A stretch of 43,945 nt of DNA from an uncultured Bacteroidales bacterium (GTDB taxonomy: Bacteria; Bacteroidota; Bacteroidia; Bacteroidales; P3). Below the pieces are notes generated by a model that searched no databases, was not told the DNA's origin, and worked only from the letters and a program-made list of their open reading frames with translations. Positions 24,209-32,651 of this stretch are shown here, piece after piece. Position 1 is the first letter of the stretch, and every line of letters begins with the position of its first letter. The DNA lies in the NCBI GenBank assembly GCA_944321885.1, contig CALUNB010000019.1:1-43945 (forward strand), read 5' to 3'. The position numbers were made by a program, and so were the translations under genes.

Positions 24209-25996
24209 ATGGATAACATATGGGTAACCAAGAAAGTAGAAGGAGACATACCAAAGAACCTACATCCTGACCCGCACATTGCAAAGCTCCTGTACCAAAG
24301 GGGCATTACAACGCCCGAGGATGCGCAGAAGTTCTTCCACCCCGAAATCGGACACCTCCACGATCCTTTCCTGATGAAAGACATGGACAAGGCCGTGGAA
24401 AGGCTCAAGCGTGCGGTGGACGACAAGGAACGGATTTGCGTTTACGGGGATTATGATGTGGATGGCATTACGGCGGTAGCCTTGGTTTATCTTTTCTTGG
24501 AAAAAATCGTGGCCAGTCCCGAAGATTTGGGATTTTTCGTCCCCGATCGTTATTTGGACGGATACGGCCTTTCCAAACGAGGCGTGGATTACGCCTACGA
24601 CAACAATGTCACCTTGATGATCGTGCTCGACTGCGGTATCAAAGCCAATGCGGAAGTGCTTTATGCCAAGGAGAAGGGCATCGATGTGATTGTCTGTGAC
24701 CACCATTTGGCCGAAGGGGAAATTCCCCAGGCATACGCGGTCCTGGATCCCAAGCGGGAAGACTGCCCCTATCCTTGCAAGCATCTTTCAGGTTGCGGGG
24801 TCGGCTTCAAATTGGTTTCGGGCTATTGTATCCGATACGGGCTGAGCCTGCGCCAATACGCCTATCCTTTATTGGATTTGACGGCCATGAGCGTGGCTTC
24901 GGACATCGTGCCGGTCCTGGGCGAGAACCGGGTCTTGTCGTACTACGGGCTCATGCTGCTCAACACCCATCCCCGGCCAGGCGTGCAAGCTTTGCTCGAA
25001 CTGGCCAACATCCGGCCTTTCCATACCGAAAACGCGACCCGTCCGGCTCCTCCGGCAAGAGGTTCGAACCATCCCCGCTTCTTCACGCGGGAACTGACCA
25101 ACAACGACTTGGTTTTCTCGATAGGGCCGAGGCTCAATGCAGCCGGACGCGTCCAAGACGGGAAGAACGCGGTAAGGGTGTTGCTCTGCAAGGACGAGCG
25201 TTCGGCAAAGGACATTGCCCGGCTCATCGACTTCAACAACCGGGAAAGGAAGAACCTGGACCATCTGGCCACCGAGGAAGCCTTGGAGCAAATCAAACAG
25301 GACCCGGAAGCGGAATTCAAATCTTCCACCATCGTTTTCAAGGACTCTTGGAACCAAGGCATCATCGGAATCGTGGCTTCCCGCCTGATTGAAACCTATT
25401 ACCGCCCGACCATCGTGTTCACCACCACGGCCAACGCCGACAAAAACACCTTGGTGGGGTCGGCCCGTTCGGTCAAGAACTTCAATATCTACGATGCCAT
25501 CACGGCCTGCGCGGGCCTATTGGAACACTACGGAGGCCACAAGTACGCGGCGGGCCTGACTATCAAGCAGGAGAACCTGGCAGCTTTCACGGAAGCTTTC
25601 GAAAAGGTGGTCAAGGAGAACCTCAAGGGGGAAGAACCCATGCGGGAAATCGAAATCGACGATGAGCTGCTCTTTGAGGAAATCACACCGGAATTGGTCA
25701 AGGAAGTCAAAGAGTTCGCACCTTTCGGCCCTTTGAACCCGAATCCCATCTTCATGAGCACCCACATCAAGGACGATGGGGGAAGCCGGAAGCTCAAGAA
25801 CAACCACTTGAAGCTGTCGCTTTTCCAGACAAAATCACGCTCGTTCCCAATCAGCGGCATTGCTTTCCAGCAAGGCGATGCCTATGAACAGATTCAGACC
25901 GGGCACTCGTTCGACATTTGTTATCACTTGGAAGAGAACACTTTCAATGGTGTAACGAATATCCAGCTCAATGTGCAGGACATTCACTTTCCTTGA
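24209..25996 (+). CDS. recJ: Single-stranded-DNA-specific 5'-3' exonuclease RecJ
   Basis: This DHH-family Mn/Mg-dependent exonuclease acts in recombination and mismatch or base-excision repair. The 595-residue protein has the DHH motifs YGDYDVDG (79-86), DCGI (141-144) and CDHHLAE (163-169), the DLTAMSVASDIVP segment, and the DHHA1 part with VGSARS and YGGHKYAAGLT (about 435-455). An OB-fold-type C-terminus follows. After LLELANI and before NDLVFSIGPRLNAAGR lie about 25 extra Pro/Arg-rich residues. It converges with the riboflavin kinase gene, and a 20-bp-arm fold-back lies between them. Confidence 0.96.
   Translation: MDNIWVTKKVEGDIPKNLHPDPHIAKLLYQRGITTPEDAQKFFHPEIGHLHDPFLMKDMDKAVERLKRAVDDKERICVYGDYDVDGITAVALVYLFLEKIVASPEDLGFFVPDRYLDGYGLSKRGVDYAYDNNVTLMIVLDCGIKANAEVLYAKEKGIDVIVCDHHLAEGEIPQAYAVLDPKREDCPYPCKHLSGCGVGFKLVSGYCIRYGLSLRQYAYPLLDLTAMSVASDIVPVLGENRVLSYYGLMLLNTHPRPGVQALLELANIRPFHTENATRPAPPARGSNHPRFFTRELTNNDLVFSIGPRLNAAGRVQDGKNAVRVLLCKDERSAKDIARLIDFNNRERKNLDHLATEEALEQIKQDPEAEFKSSTIVFKDSWNQGIIGIVASRLIETYYRPTIVFTTTANADKNTLVGSARSVKNFNIYDAITACAGLLEHYGGHKYAAGLTIKQENLAAFTEAFEKVVKENLKGEEPMREIEIDDELLFEEITPELVKEVKEFAPFGPLNPNPIFMSTHIKDDGGSRKLKNNHLKLSLFQTKSRSFPISGIAFQQGDAYEQIQTGHSFDICYHLEENTFNGVTNIQLNVQDIHFP
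25016..25099 (+). other. In-frame insertion in RecJ
   Basis: About 28 codons (RPFHTENATRPAPPARGSNHP...) separate two segments that are nearly contiguous in relatives (LLELANI and NNDLVFSIGPRLNAAGR). The DNA includes cgtccggctcctccggc. Confidence 0.5.
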
Positions 25997-26126
25997 AAAA
26001 GGATGGGGACTTTGTTCGTGTGAGCCGAGGGAAACCGAAGCTTGGACAGTGCGACAAAATCAATCTGTCGCGGGGAAGAGGAAATCAAAGACGAGGAAAC
26101 TTCAAAACACGCGAAGAAGAAAAATA

Positions 26127-26232
26127 CAAAGAGGGTGACCCAAAAGCCAGCTTTCCAAAAGAGAATCCGCGTTGGAATGTATCCTATCGGGGATTCTTTG
26201 TCGAAAAATCATCTTTTGAGTCACCCTCTTTG
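26127..26232. terminator. 20-bp-arm fold-back between convergent recJ and riboflavin kinase
   Basis: CAAAGAGGGTGACCCAAAAG (26127-26146) matches the inverse of 26213-26232 at 19 of 20 positions. An inner stem AGAATCC/GGATTCT (26162-26168, 26191-26197) makes it a branched structure. Placed tail-to-tail between two genes, it probably ends transcription from both sides. The preceding 130 bases after recJ show no gene. Confidence 0.75.
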
Positions 26233-26237
26233 TAGCA

Positions 26238-26870
26238 TCAACACTGCGCCAAAAGCGCTTGCACTTGGCGCTTGTCGGTGGACAACTGGGCTTGGAGTTC
26301 CGCCAAGGAGTTGAATTTCTTCTCGTTCCGGATACGTTTCACCAGCTCCACCTGCAAATAACGGCCATAAAGGTTGCCCGAAAAACCGAACAAATTCACC
26401 TCGATGCTGATGGCCGAGGTGTTGCTGACCGTAGGCCGGGTTCCCACGTTCAACATGGCCCCGTAAACCTTGGGGGAAGCCGGTTTTCCGGGACTTCCTC
26501 CCTCCAGCGGACATCCCGGACTGGCCGGACTTCGGGAATCAAGCGTACTTTCCAAACCTTCCAACCTCTTTGGACACGACTGCGACCTTCCGGATATGTC
26601 CGGACTGCCCGGTTCTTCAGGTTTCCCTTGCCCGGAAGCGTTTTCCAAGATTTTCACCCGGCAGGCGAACACCCCGGCAGGCAAAACCGTTGCTGTTTCC
26701 AAATTGGCGGTCGGGAACCCGATGGTCCGGCCCAACTGGTTGCCCTTGACAACGATTCCTCCAAAAACGAATCCATCCACCGGGACTTCTCCCGCGCCCG
26801 CCTCCATCACCTCTTCCCTGCAAAATGTTTCCGGCAGAGCCGGGTTCCGGACCACAAAATCCCTCAACAT
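26238..26870 (-). CDS. ribF: Monofunctional riboflavin kinase with large loop insertion
   Basis: This enzyme makes FMN from riboflavin and ATP. The riboflavin kinase core is clear: GGIVVKGNQLGRTIGFPTANLE (38-59; G-R-x-x-G-F-P-T-A-N motif), AGVFACRV, YGAMLNVGTRPTV (136-148) and the IEVNLFGFSGNLYG loop with the catalytic Glu. The usual N-terminal FAD-synthetase domain of bifunctional RibF (about 180 residues) is absent, because pyk lies directly upstream and its TGA overlaps this gene's ATG. Residues 76-134 are a Pro/Gly/Ser-rich insertion inside the beta barrel. It is the last gene of sppA-pyk-ribF. FAD synthesis must be encoded elsewhere, or this is a second, reduced copy. Confidence 0.88.
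   Translation of the reverse strand: MLRDFVVRNPALPETFCREEVMEAGAGEVPVDGFVFGGIVVKGNQLGRTIGFPTANLETATVLPAGVFACRVKILENASGQGKPEEPGSPDISGRSQSCPKRLEGLESTLDSRSPASPGCPLEGGSPGKPASPKVYGAMLNVGTRPTVSNTSAISIEVNLFGFSGNLYGRYLQVELVKRIRNEKKFNSLAELQAQLSTDKRQVQALLAQC
26469..26645 (-). other. 59-codon in-frame insertion inside riboflavin kinase
   Basis: This separates two adjacent strands (GVFACRVKI and YGAMLNVGTRPTV), where relatives have a turn of a few residues. The product is rich in P, G, S, E and L. The DNA repeats CCGGAC-type words and holds TCCGGA-TATG-TCCGGA at 26589-26604. Confidence 0.65.
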
Positions 26871-28321
26871 ACTTCCAAACGGATTGTATTCAAGCTTTCG
26901 CCCCGTTGATGGAAGGGGATATGGCTCAGGTAAACCACCCGTGAACCGTGATGCAAACGGCCTTCACGCAACAGGACTTCATTGGCGTACACCGCCGCCT
27001 GGGCCGTCCGCTCCATGGGTTCGATGGGAAAAACCTGTGCGCTCCAAGTAAATCCCAACTGGCTCCTCAACAAAGGATTGGTCGTGAAAACGTAAATCCG
27101 GGCATTGGGCCGGTAAGAGGCCACGCTCATCACCTCGTTCTTGTCCTCCGCGAACAAGACAATGGCTTCGGCCTTGGCGCTGTCGGCCATCTGGACGGCA
27201 CTGAAACTGATAACCTCCTTGCTGAAATTGGGCGTGGAAGGATCCGGATGCTTGCAAGGCTTGTAACAGAAACCCTTGCGCTCGGTAAACCGGATGATGC
27301 TTTCCATGGCCCGGACGCTTTCCACCGGGAATTCACCCACCGAAGTTTCCCCGCTCAACATCACGGCATCCGCCCCGTCCAAGACAGCATTGGCTACGTC
27401 ATTGGCTTCGGCCCGGGTCGGCGCGAAATTATGAATCATGCTTTCGAGCATCTGGGTCGCCACGACCACCGGCTTGCCCTTGGCCACAGCCCGGCGAATC
27501 ACTTCTTTTTGGATGATGGGGACCTGCTCGAAGGAGACTTCCACGCCCAAATCTCCACGAGCCACCATGATACCATCCGAACAATCAATCACTTGATCTA
27601 TATTGTCCAAGACTTCCGGCTTCTCTATCTTGGCAAGAATCGAAACCTCGCCTTCCTTGCCTTTTTCCTTGACCAAGGCCCTTAGTTCCTTCATGTCCTG
27701 CGGTTTGCGAACAAAAGACAATCCAATCCAATCCACCCCTTGTTCCATGGCGAAAATGGCATCCCGCCGGTCTTTCTCGGTCAAGCTGGGCAGGCTCACA
27801 TAGGTATTGGGCAGGTTGACCCCTTTGCGGCTCGACAAAAGACCGCCATTGACCACCTCGGTCTCGACCCGGTCCTGGTTATTGGTCCCCGTGACCCGCA
27901 AACGGATCTTGCCGTCGTCAATCAGGATTTCCTCCCCTTCGTTGACCACCTTGGGCAGATCGTAATAACCGATGCTGGCTCCTTGGGCATTGCCGGTCAT
28001 CGGCACGGTACTAAGGAAAAAGGTGGAACCTGGTGCGAGGAACGAACCTTCTTCCATCTCACCAACCCGGATTTTCGGACCTTGCAAATCGGCCAAAATA
28101 GAGACATTGAGCCCCAGTTTGGCGGAAACCTTCCGGATCATGGCAATGGAACCGGCATGCAGTTCGTAGTCGCCATGGGAGAAATTGAGCCGGCAAACAT
28201 CCACACCCGCCTTCAACATGGCGGTCAAAGTCTCCTCGTTACGGCAAGCCGGGCCTATGGTGGCCACCACCTTGGCCTGGGAATAACATTTTTCTTTTTC
28301 CAAATTCTTCAGATACGACAT
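26864..28321 (-). CDS. pyk: Pyruvate kinase
   Basis: This is the last ATP-forming step of glycolysis (phosphoenolpyruvate + ADP to pyruvate + ATP). The 485-residue length is normal for Bacteroidales. Visible signatures are ATIGPACRNEETL (20-32), LNFSHGDYELH, the B-domain, IMVARGDLGVEV, the signature lysine region SILAKIEKPEVLDN, and VVVATQMLESM followed by ANAVLDGADAVMLSGETSVGEFPVE. The C-terminal alpha/beta domain is complete. It is the middle gene of an operon: 43 bases after sppA and overlapping ribF by seven bases. No loop insertion is seen here, unlike several neighbours. Confidence 0.97.
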   Translation of the reverse strand: MSYLKNLEKEKCYSQAKVVATIGPACRNEETLTAMLKAGVDVCRLNFSHGDYELHAGSIAMIRKVSAKLGLNVSILADLQGPKIRVGEMEEGSFLAPGSTFFLSTVPMTGNAQGASIGYYDLPKVVNEGEEILIDDGKIRLRVTGTNNQDRVETEVVNGGLLSSRKGVNLPNTYVSLPSLTEKDRRDAIFAMEQGVDWIGLSFVRKPQDMKELRALVKEKGKEGEVSILAKIEKPEVLDNIDQVIDCSDGIMVARGDLGVEVSFEQVPIIQKEVIRRAVAKGKPVVVATQMLESMIHNFAPTRAEANDVANAVLDGADAVMLSGETSVGEFPVESVRAMESIIRFTERKGFCYKPCKHPDPSTPNFSKEVISFSAVQMADSAKAEAIVLFAEDKNEVMSVASYRPNARIYVFTTNPLLRSQLGFTWSAQVFPIEPMERTAQAAVYANEVLLREGRLHHGSRVVYLSHIPFHQRGESLNTIRLEVC

Positions 28322-28364
28322 CGTTTATTGTATTTCAAGAAGCATACGGGAATGAACCACCGTC

Positions 28365-30173
28365 CTAATTGAATTCCAAGACATACGGCAAACGGGCCCA
28401 AACCTGCGGTCCTTCCATCGCCGAAATCCCGTCCCACTGCGACCAGATTTCCAAAGCAGCCGGACCGAAATGTTCCTGGACATAGGTACGGACGGCATCG
28501 GTTTCCTTTCCGGTCAACATCTCCAGCAATTGGGTTGTCAAATCCTTGGGTCTCGGATACTCTTCCACGGCATAATTTTCCAAGCCGGCCAAAGCGGCAG
28601 CCTCGGCAATCGCATCTTCCAAACCACCCAATGCATCTACCAAACCGATTTCCAAAGCATTGGAACCGCTCCAAACACGCCCTTGGCCTATCGCATCCAC
28701 CTGCTCGAAACTCATACCGCGCCCGGCGGCCACCTTGTTGACGAAACCAGCATAAATTTCCTCGATGTTCCGCTGCATGACCGCTTCCTCGTAGCGGGTC
28801 ATAGGACGGGAAACCGTACTCAAGGCCGTGGAATTCTTGTTGGTCCCCACATGGTCGAACGTAAAGCCCAGCTTGTCGGTAAGCAAACCTTGGGCATTAG
28901 GAACGGTCCCGAACACCCCGATGCTACCGGTCAAGGTGTTGGGGGAGGCATAAATCTTGTCGGCCATGCAGGAGATATAATAGCCGCCACTGGCCGCATA
29001 ATTGCCATAGGAAGCCACTACCGGCATTTTTTCCTTGAGCTTGAGCAATTCCTGGTAAATGACATCGGCGGTCAACACGGCACCACCGGGGGAATTGACA
29101 CGTAACACCAAGGCTTTCACCGATTTGTCTTTCATGATTTTCTCCACCTGCGATGCCAGATCGGTCCCGATGGAAGTGGAGGAACCTTCACCCACGATGA
29201 TGTCGCCCTCGGCATACAACACCGCGATTTTGTCCTTGCCCGCTTTTTGAACCGGCAGGTTCCCCACGTAATCGGAAATCTTTACAAAGTGGGAGGATTT
29301 ATCCATACTGTCGACCAAGCCTATGCGCCGGGGCAGGAAGTCGTCTTCCACGAAGTTCCGGGGAACCAAGGCATCCACCAAACCGGAACGCAGGCTACCC
29401 GTCGCGGTGAAACCGAGCAGGCTGTCGGCCACCTCGTTCAACCTCGCCGGGGAAATTCCCCGTTCGGAACTGATGTCGGCCACGATTTCCCGCCACATCG
29501 AGTTGAACAACACCGAATATTGCTTGCGGTTGGCTTCGCTCATGTCGGTCCGGAAATAGGGTTCCACCGCGCTTTTGAACTCGCCATGACGGATTACCTG
29601 CATCTCAACGCCTATCTTTTCCAGGAATTTGATGTAGAACATGATTTGGGCGGCCAATCCTTGGAACACCACCGAACCTTGGGGTTGCAGGAAAACCGAA
29701 TCGGCCACGGAAACCAAATGATAGGCTCCATGGCTCGCATACATGTCGGCAAAAGAATAGATGAACTTGCCCGATTGCTTGAAGTCTTCCAAAGCACCCC
29801 GGAGTTCCTCGGCGGTGGCATAACCGATGCCTGCGCCCTCGTAGTTCAAGTAAATACCCTTGATCCGGTCATCCTCCTTGGCCGCATGGATGGCTTTCAA
29901 ATAGTCGTTCAAACCCATGGCCTTGGAGAAACTGGAAAAGTCCGTGGGATTGAAAAAGTCGAAATTATCCAAATTGGATTCCCGGGGTTTGTCGGAAATG
30001 GCCTTGTCGAGGTCGATTTGCAAAATGGAATTGTCCCGGACCGGGACTACCGGCGTTGAACTGCCTGCCGCGAACATGGCACCGATGCTCCCCAGCATCA
30101 CAAAGAACATAATCAAGGACACAATCAACATCCCGATGACTGTGGCCAGAAGGTACTTGAAAAACGATTTCAT
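28365..30173 (-). CDS. sppA: Signal peptide peptidase SppA, 67-kDa type
   Basis: This membrane-anchored serine protease (S49) degrades cleaved signal peptides. The 602-residue long form has one N-terminal transmembrane helix (about 7-36) and two tandem S49 domains. The catalytic Lys is expected in the first domain (EFKSAVEPYF) and the Ser in the second (YGNYAASGGYYISCMADKIYA), with VNSPGGAVLTADVIYQEL just before. A promoter at 30344-30372 gives a leader of about 165 bases. It is first in the sppA-pyk-ribF operon, a mix of envelope and central metabolism genes. Confidence 0.95.
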   Translation of the reverse strand: MKSFFKYLLATVIGMLIVSLIMFFVMLGSIGAMFAAGSSTPVVPVRDNSILQIDLDKAISDKPRESNLDNFDFFNPTDFSSFSKAMGLNDYLKAIHAAKEDDRIKGIYLNYEGAGIGYATAEELRGALEDFKQSGKFIYSFADMYASHGAYHLVSVADSVFLQPQGSVVFQGLAAQIMFYIKFLEKIGVEMQVIRHGEFKSAVEPYFRTDMSEANRKQYSVLFNSMWREIVADISSERGISPARLNEVADSLLGFTATGSLRSGLVDALVPRNFVEDDFLPRRIGLVDSMDKSSHFVKISDYVGNLPVQKAGKDKIAVLYAEGDIIVGEGSSTSIGTDLASQVEKIMKDKSVKALVLRVNSPGGAVLTADVIYQELLKLKEKMPVVASYGNYAASGGYYISCMADKIYASPNTLTGSIGVFGTVPNAQGLLTDKLGFTFDHVGTNKNSTALSTVSRPMTRYEEAVMQRNIEEIYAGFVNKVAAGRGMSFEQVDAIGQGRVWSGSNALEIGLVDALGGLEDAIAEAAALAGLENYAVEEYPRPKDLTTQLLEMLTGKETDAVRTYVQEHFGPAALEIWSQWDGISAMEGPQVWARLPYVLEFN

Positions 30174-30343
30174 AAATCCTTTGGTATATTTTTAATCTAT
30201 TTAACCAATTTCCAGAAGCTTGCCCGAAGAAGATGCTCCCCTCCTTGGAACGCAAGGGTTCCACAAGCCTTCCTCCGAAAAAGCCGCCAGCCGCATTCTG
30301 CCGACCGACAGCCTCCGATGAAGTCTTACCGTCCGGGCAAACA

Positions 30344-30372
30344 CAAAGGTACATCAAATCTTGCATCCGCAA
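30344..30372 (-). promoter_or_regulatory. Promoter of the sppA-pyk-ribF operon
   Basis: Minus strand TTG (30370-30372), 18 bases, then TACCTTTG (30344-30351). The leader contains a small hairpin (TGGAAC/GTTCCA, about 30247-30264). The remaining bases to 30486 show nothing further. Confidence 0.6.
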
Positions 30373-30486
30373 AGAAAGCAGAGGTTAAGAAGCTGCTACA
30401 AAAAACGTACATCCATCCTTGACGCTTCCTTGCAGCTTTCATCTTGCAAATAAGACATTAAACAATGAATCAGCAAGGCAATGTTT

Positions 30487-30705
30487 TTAGAATTCCCTTT
30501 TTAGTTCTTCATACAAGTCCACAGGCCCCAAATGCCAATATTTGGTACTCTCGGTCGACAGTTTTTTATAGAGTTGTGATCTGTAGATACGACCTATGGC
30601 CTCCGTAAGGCTTATGCCTTTCTCTTCTGCAAGCCAAGGAGCAAGCCATCCGATCTTGATGGGCAGCAGTAGATACAGGTTGTCTTGCGTTATTTTTGCA
30701 TGCAT
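30487..30705 (-). CDS. Small DUF3791-like protein, third gene of the DUF3990 module
   Basis: This 72-residue protein (MHAKITQDNLYLLLPIKIGW...) has a helical pattern ending in HLGPVDLYEELKREF. It resembles the small partner proteins found after DUF3990 genes in Bacteroidales. ATG 30705 follows a strong AAAGGAGGTG site inside the end of the preceding DUF3990 reading frame, so translation would be coupled. It remains intact although the DUF3990 gene is frameshifted. An antitoxin or accessory role is only a guess from the three-gene arrangement. Confidence 0.65.
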   Translation of the reverse strand: MHAKITQDNLYLLLPIKIGWLAPWLAEEKGISLTEAIGRIYRSQLYKKLSTESTKYWHLGPVDLYEELKREF

Positions 30706-31190
30706 GACTTCACCTCCTTTGCCTCTATGAATTTAATGGCAAGCAGCGACTTTTCGGTGTGGAAAAGATACTGGTCTACCAGTTTGTAGGTTTTCAGTTC
30801 TTGTATGAGTGTCGGCAAACTGATGAGACCACCTTCATAAAGTGTGAATTGCGCGTAAACGCTGTCATTTGCCACCGGTCCATACACAATGTCGTAATCG
30901 TGGGTATAGCCTTGCTCCGTGCGATTCTTCATCACAAAACTCACCCATTCTTCCGTTGGCTTCTCAAACAAGAGCATTTTCATGTGTCTCATGACCTCGT
31001 CGTCAAGCTCATACACATTTACATAACCAACAGGCACTCTTTTTGTCTTTCATTCTGAGCTCCGCCAGTTTCCTTGCCTGCCATAAGAGGTCGTAGCGTA
31101 GAAACCAGAACCATAATCAAGTAAACGGTTTGCCTGGCGTATCTCCGGACGTTTCACCTCCTCTAAACTACCATGATATACCTTGCTCAT
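30690..31190 (-). pseudogene. DUF3990 (ADP-ribosyltransferase-fold) gene broken by two frameshifts
   Basis: The start is ATG 31190 with a good AAGGAAGAA site, encoding MSKVYHGSLEEVKRPEIRQ, then RLLDYGSGFYATTSY in the same frame. The family's next segment (QARKLAELRMKDKKS) continues in a second frame, and VGYVNVYELDDEV through the end (KTYKLVDQYLFHTEKSLLAIKF) in a third. The pieces together cover the whole DUF3990 domain, which I recall as placed in the ADP-ribosyl clan. Two frameshifts lie at about 31105-31120 and 31035-31050. A 115-codon frame from a GTG at 31037 stays open but would be only the C-terminal part. ATG 31190 overlaps the upstream DUF3791 stop. Confidence 0.7.
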
Positions 31191-31402
31191 TTCTTCCTTT
31201 CGTTTATCATTCCATCTATTTCCTCAACTATCCAGCGGTGGCCTTGCGTGTGAAGCACATCATAGAATTCGCAAAAATGATCCGTTATCCCATATTGTTC
31301 GAACAGTTTCGCAACATCCTCCGTTGGCATGTCCTTGGCTTTGGCATATTGCTCTATACAAAACGACAAGAACATAGCTTTATCTTGTTGTTCCTTGTTC
31401 AT
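31187..31402 (-). CDS. DUF3791 domain protein
   Basis: This 71-residue protein (MNKEQQDKAMFLSFCIEQYAK...) has the DUF3791 pattern: F(C)IE.YA ... DVAKLFEQYGITDHFCEFYDVLHTQGHRWIVEEID. ATG 31402 has a strong AAAGGAG site; an upstream GTG-type extension to 31432 is unlikely. It overlaps the DUF3990 gene in an ATGA arrangement and starts one base after the stop of another open frame. DUF3791 and DUF3990 genes recur together and suggest a small toxin-antitoxin-like unit, which is unproven. Confidence 0.8.
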   Translation of the reverse strand: MNKEQQDKAMFLSFCIEQYAKAKDMPTEDVAKLFEQYGITDHFCEFYDVLHTQGHRWIVEEIDGMINERKK

Positions 31403-31403
31403 T

Positions 31404-31553
31404 CTAATTCTCCTTTCTGTAACTGGCGACACATATTTGTCTATTTACAGCATCGCCGATAAGGCGTTGCTTAAATTCTTTCGGAGCGTCCATTCCGGCT
31501 TGCCAATGGGAAATATAGTTGTCTACCCGTTGGCGGTTAAAAACATAACAGAT
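31404..31553 (-). pseudogene. Remnant C-terminal reading frame upstream of DUF3791
   Basis: A 49-codon frame (…RVDNYISHWQAGMDAPKEFK…) runs from a stop at 31554-31556 to a TAG at 31404-31406, one base before the DUF3791 ATG. Its composition looks protein-like and its junction looks like operon coupling, but there is no proper start. I do not recognise the family. It is probably the tail of a lost gene. Confidence 0.4.
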
Positions 31554-31647
31554 CTACGCTAAAAAATCGTGCTGATTTACACGTATCGCATGCACAACTT
31601 ATAGGCAATATTCGCAAAATCTCTGGATATCTGCAAGCAAAACACAG

Positions 31648-31708
31648 AAGGATGGGGCAACGCAGATTCAAGTCACCAATGCAACTTTCGCAGATTCAAA
31701 CCATCCTT
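31648..31708. repeat. Second copy of the CGCAGATTCAAGTC repeat with 8-bp inverted ends
   Basis: AAGGATGG (31648-31655) is inverted at 31701-31708. Inside, CGCAGATTCAA occurs twice (31661, 31689). The first 22 bases from 31661 match 14932-14953 at 20 positions. It lies 20 bases after the stop of the OMP gene (31729). Confidence 0.5.
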
Positions 31709-31728
31709 GCAGCAGAAAAGCCAAAGCC

Positions 31729-32583
31729 TCAGAACTTGAACTTAATACCGAGGTTCAAACCATTGCTGTTTCCGAACACCTTTTCCTTGCCCTCAAACTC
31801 GACATCCAATTTTCCCTCTTCCCTCTGCTTGCCGTCCATCCAATTGAAATAGGAGGTCGAATACACTCCTGCCTGCCATTCCATAAAGAAGCTCAACATG
31901 GGATTTATATAAAAATCAATGCCCAACGCCCCTACGAATCCCAACATGAAGAAATTCTTGGCACTTTTATATCCAGCCCTATACAACACTTCATCGGACG
32001 TACCGAAAACGCCTTTGTTGGTAGCCAAGCTTGCTTCATGTTCCAAACGACCAAAAATAGTCCCTATACCCGCCTTGACATACGGATTACATCGGACAAA
32101 ACCCGGATTGACTTTCATCTGAACGGACAGATAACCTCGTTGAGCATCCAAGAACAACAAAGACTCAAAACCTCTTGCAAATCCATCCATCGTCTCGGAA
32201 ATCATCACCCTGCCCAATCTATTCGTAGACACGATATCCACAGGAAAGGCAATGTATCCCCCATTCAATTCCAATCCCATATACCGGTTGAAATTGAAAC
32301 CAAAATTCGCTCCCACCCGTACTCCTTTCCCCACATTGGCACAATCAAGAAGGTCGAACATAGTAATATTCTCAAAGATACCCGTATTCAAGAACCCGTC
32401 TATTTCATTTGCCCCCAGACGAAACGCATAGCCCACGGATATATCCACGTAAAACCGTTTGAACTCGTATTCCGGCAAGGGCTTCTTCGCCTTCTTCTCC
32501 TTGACCGGCTTCTCCGCCGCAACCAAGCCGAGGCCAAAGCCCATGAACAATAAAAAGACCAAAATATATCGCATCGTTTTCAT
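31729..32583 (-). CDS. Outer-membrane beta-barrel protein
   Basis: The 284-residue protein has a signal peptide (about 1-23, ending LVAA), a short Lys/Pro-rich linker (EKPVKEKKAKKPLPEYEF), then barrel strands such as FYVDISVGYAFRLG, VRVGANFGFNFNRYMGLELNGGYIAF and LGIKFKF. It is a PorT/OmpW-like barrel without a closer family match. ATG 32583 follows a GGGAGG site; the GTG one codon upstream is less likely. It lies after the C10 protease gene, separated by a 14-bp terminator hairpin, so transcription from upstream may be reduced. Confidence 0.75.
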   Translation of the reverse strand: MKTMRYILVFLLFMGFGLGLVAAEKPVKEKKAKKPLPEYEFKRFYVDISVGYAFRLGANEIDGFLNTGIFENITMFDLLDCANVGKGVRVGANFGFNFNRYMGLELNGGYIAFPVDIVSTNRLGRVMISETMDGFARGFESLLFLDAQRGYLSVQMKVNPGFVRCNPYVKAGIGTIFGRLEHEASLATNKGVFGTSDEVLYRAGYKSAKNFFMLGFVGALGIDFYINPMLSFFMEWQAGVYSTSYFNWMDGKQREEGKLDVEFEGKEKVFGNSNGLNLGIKFKF

Positions 32584-32606
32584 CACACCTCCCTTTTAAG
32601 ACAGGA

Positions 32607-32644
32607 AAGCCTATGGAGAGTACCGTCCCACTCTCCATAGGCTT
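32607..32644 (-). terminator. 14-bp perfect hairpin after the C10 protease gene
   Basis: AAGCCTATGGAGAG (32607-32620) and its exact inverse (32631-32644) enclose a ten-base loop, seven bases after the stop at 32652. On the minus strand it is followed by TTTCC, a weak T-run, so it may also act as an mRNA 3' stabiliser. Confidence 0.75.
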
Positions 32645-32651
32645 ATCCGAA

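Noticed and set aside
31329..31562. 77-codon + strand frame
   Set aside because: It overlaps, antisense, the DUF3791 gene and its upstream remnant, which have a better coding case.
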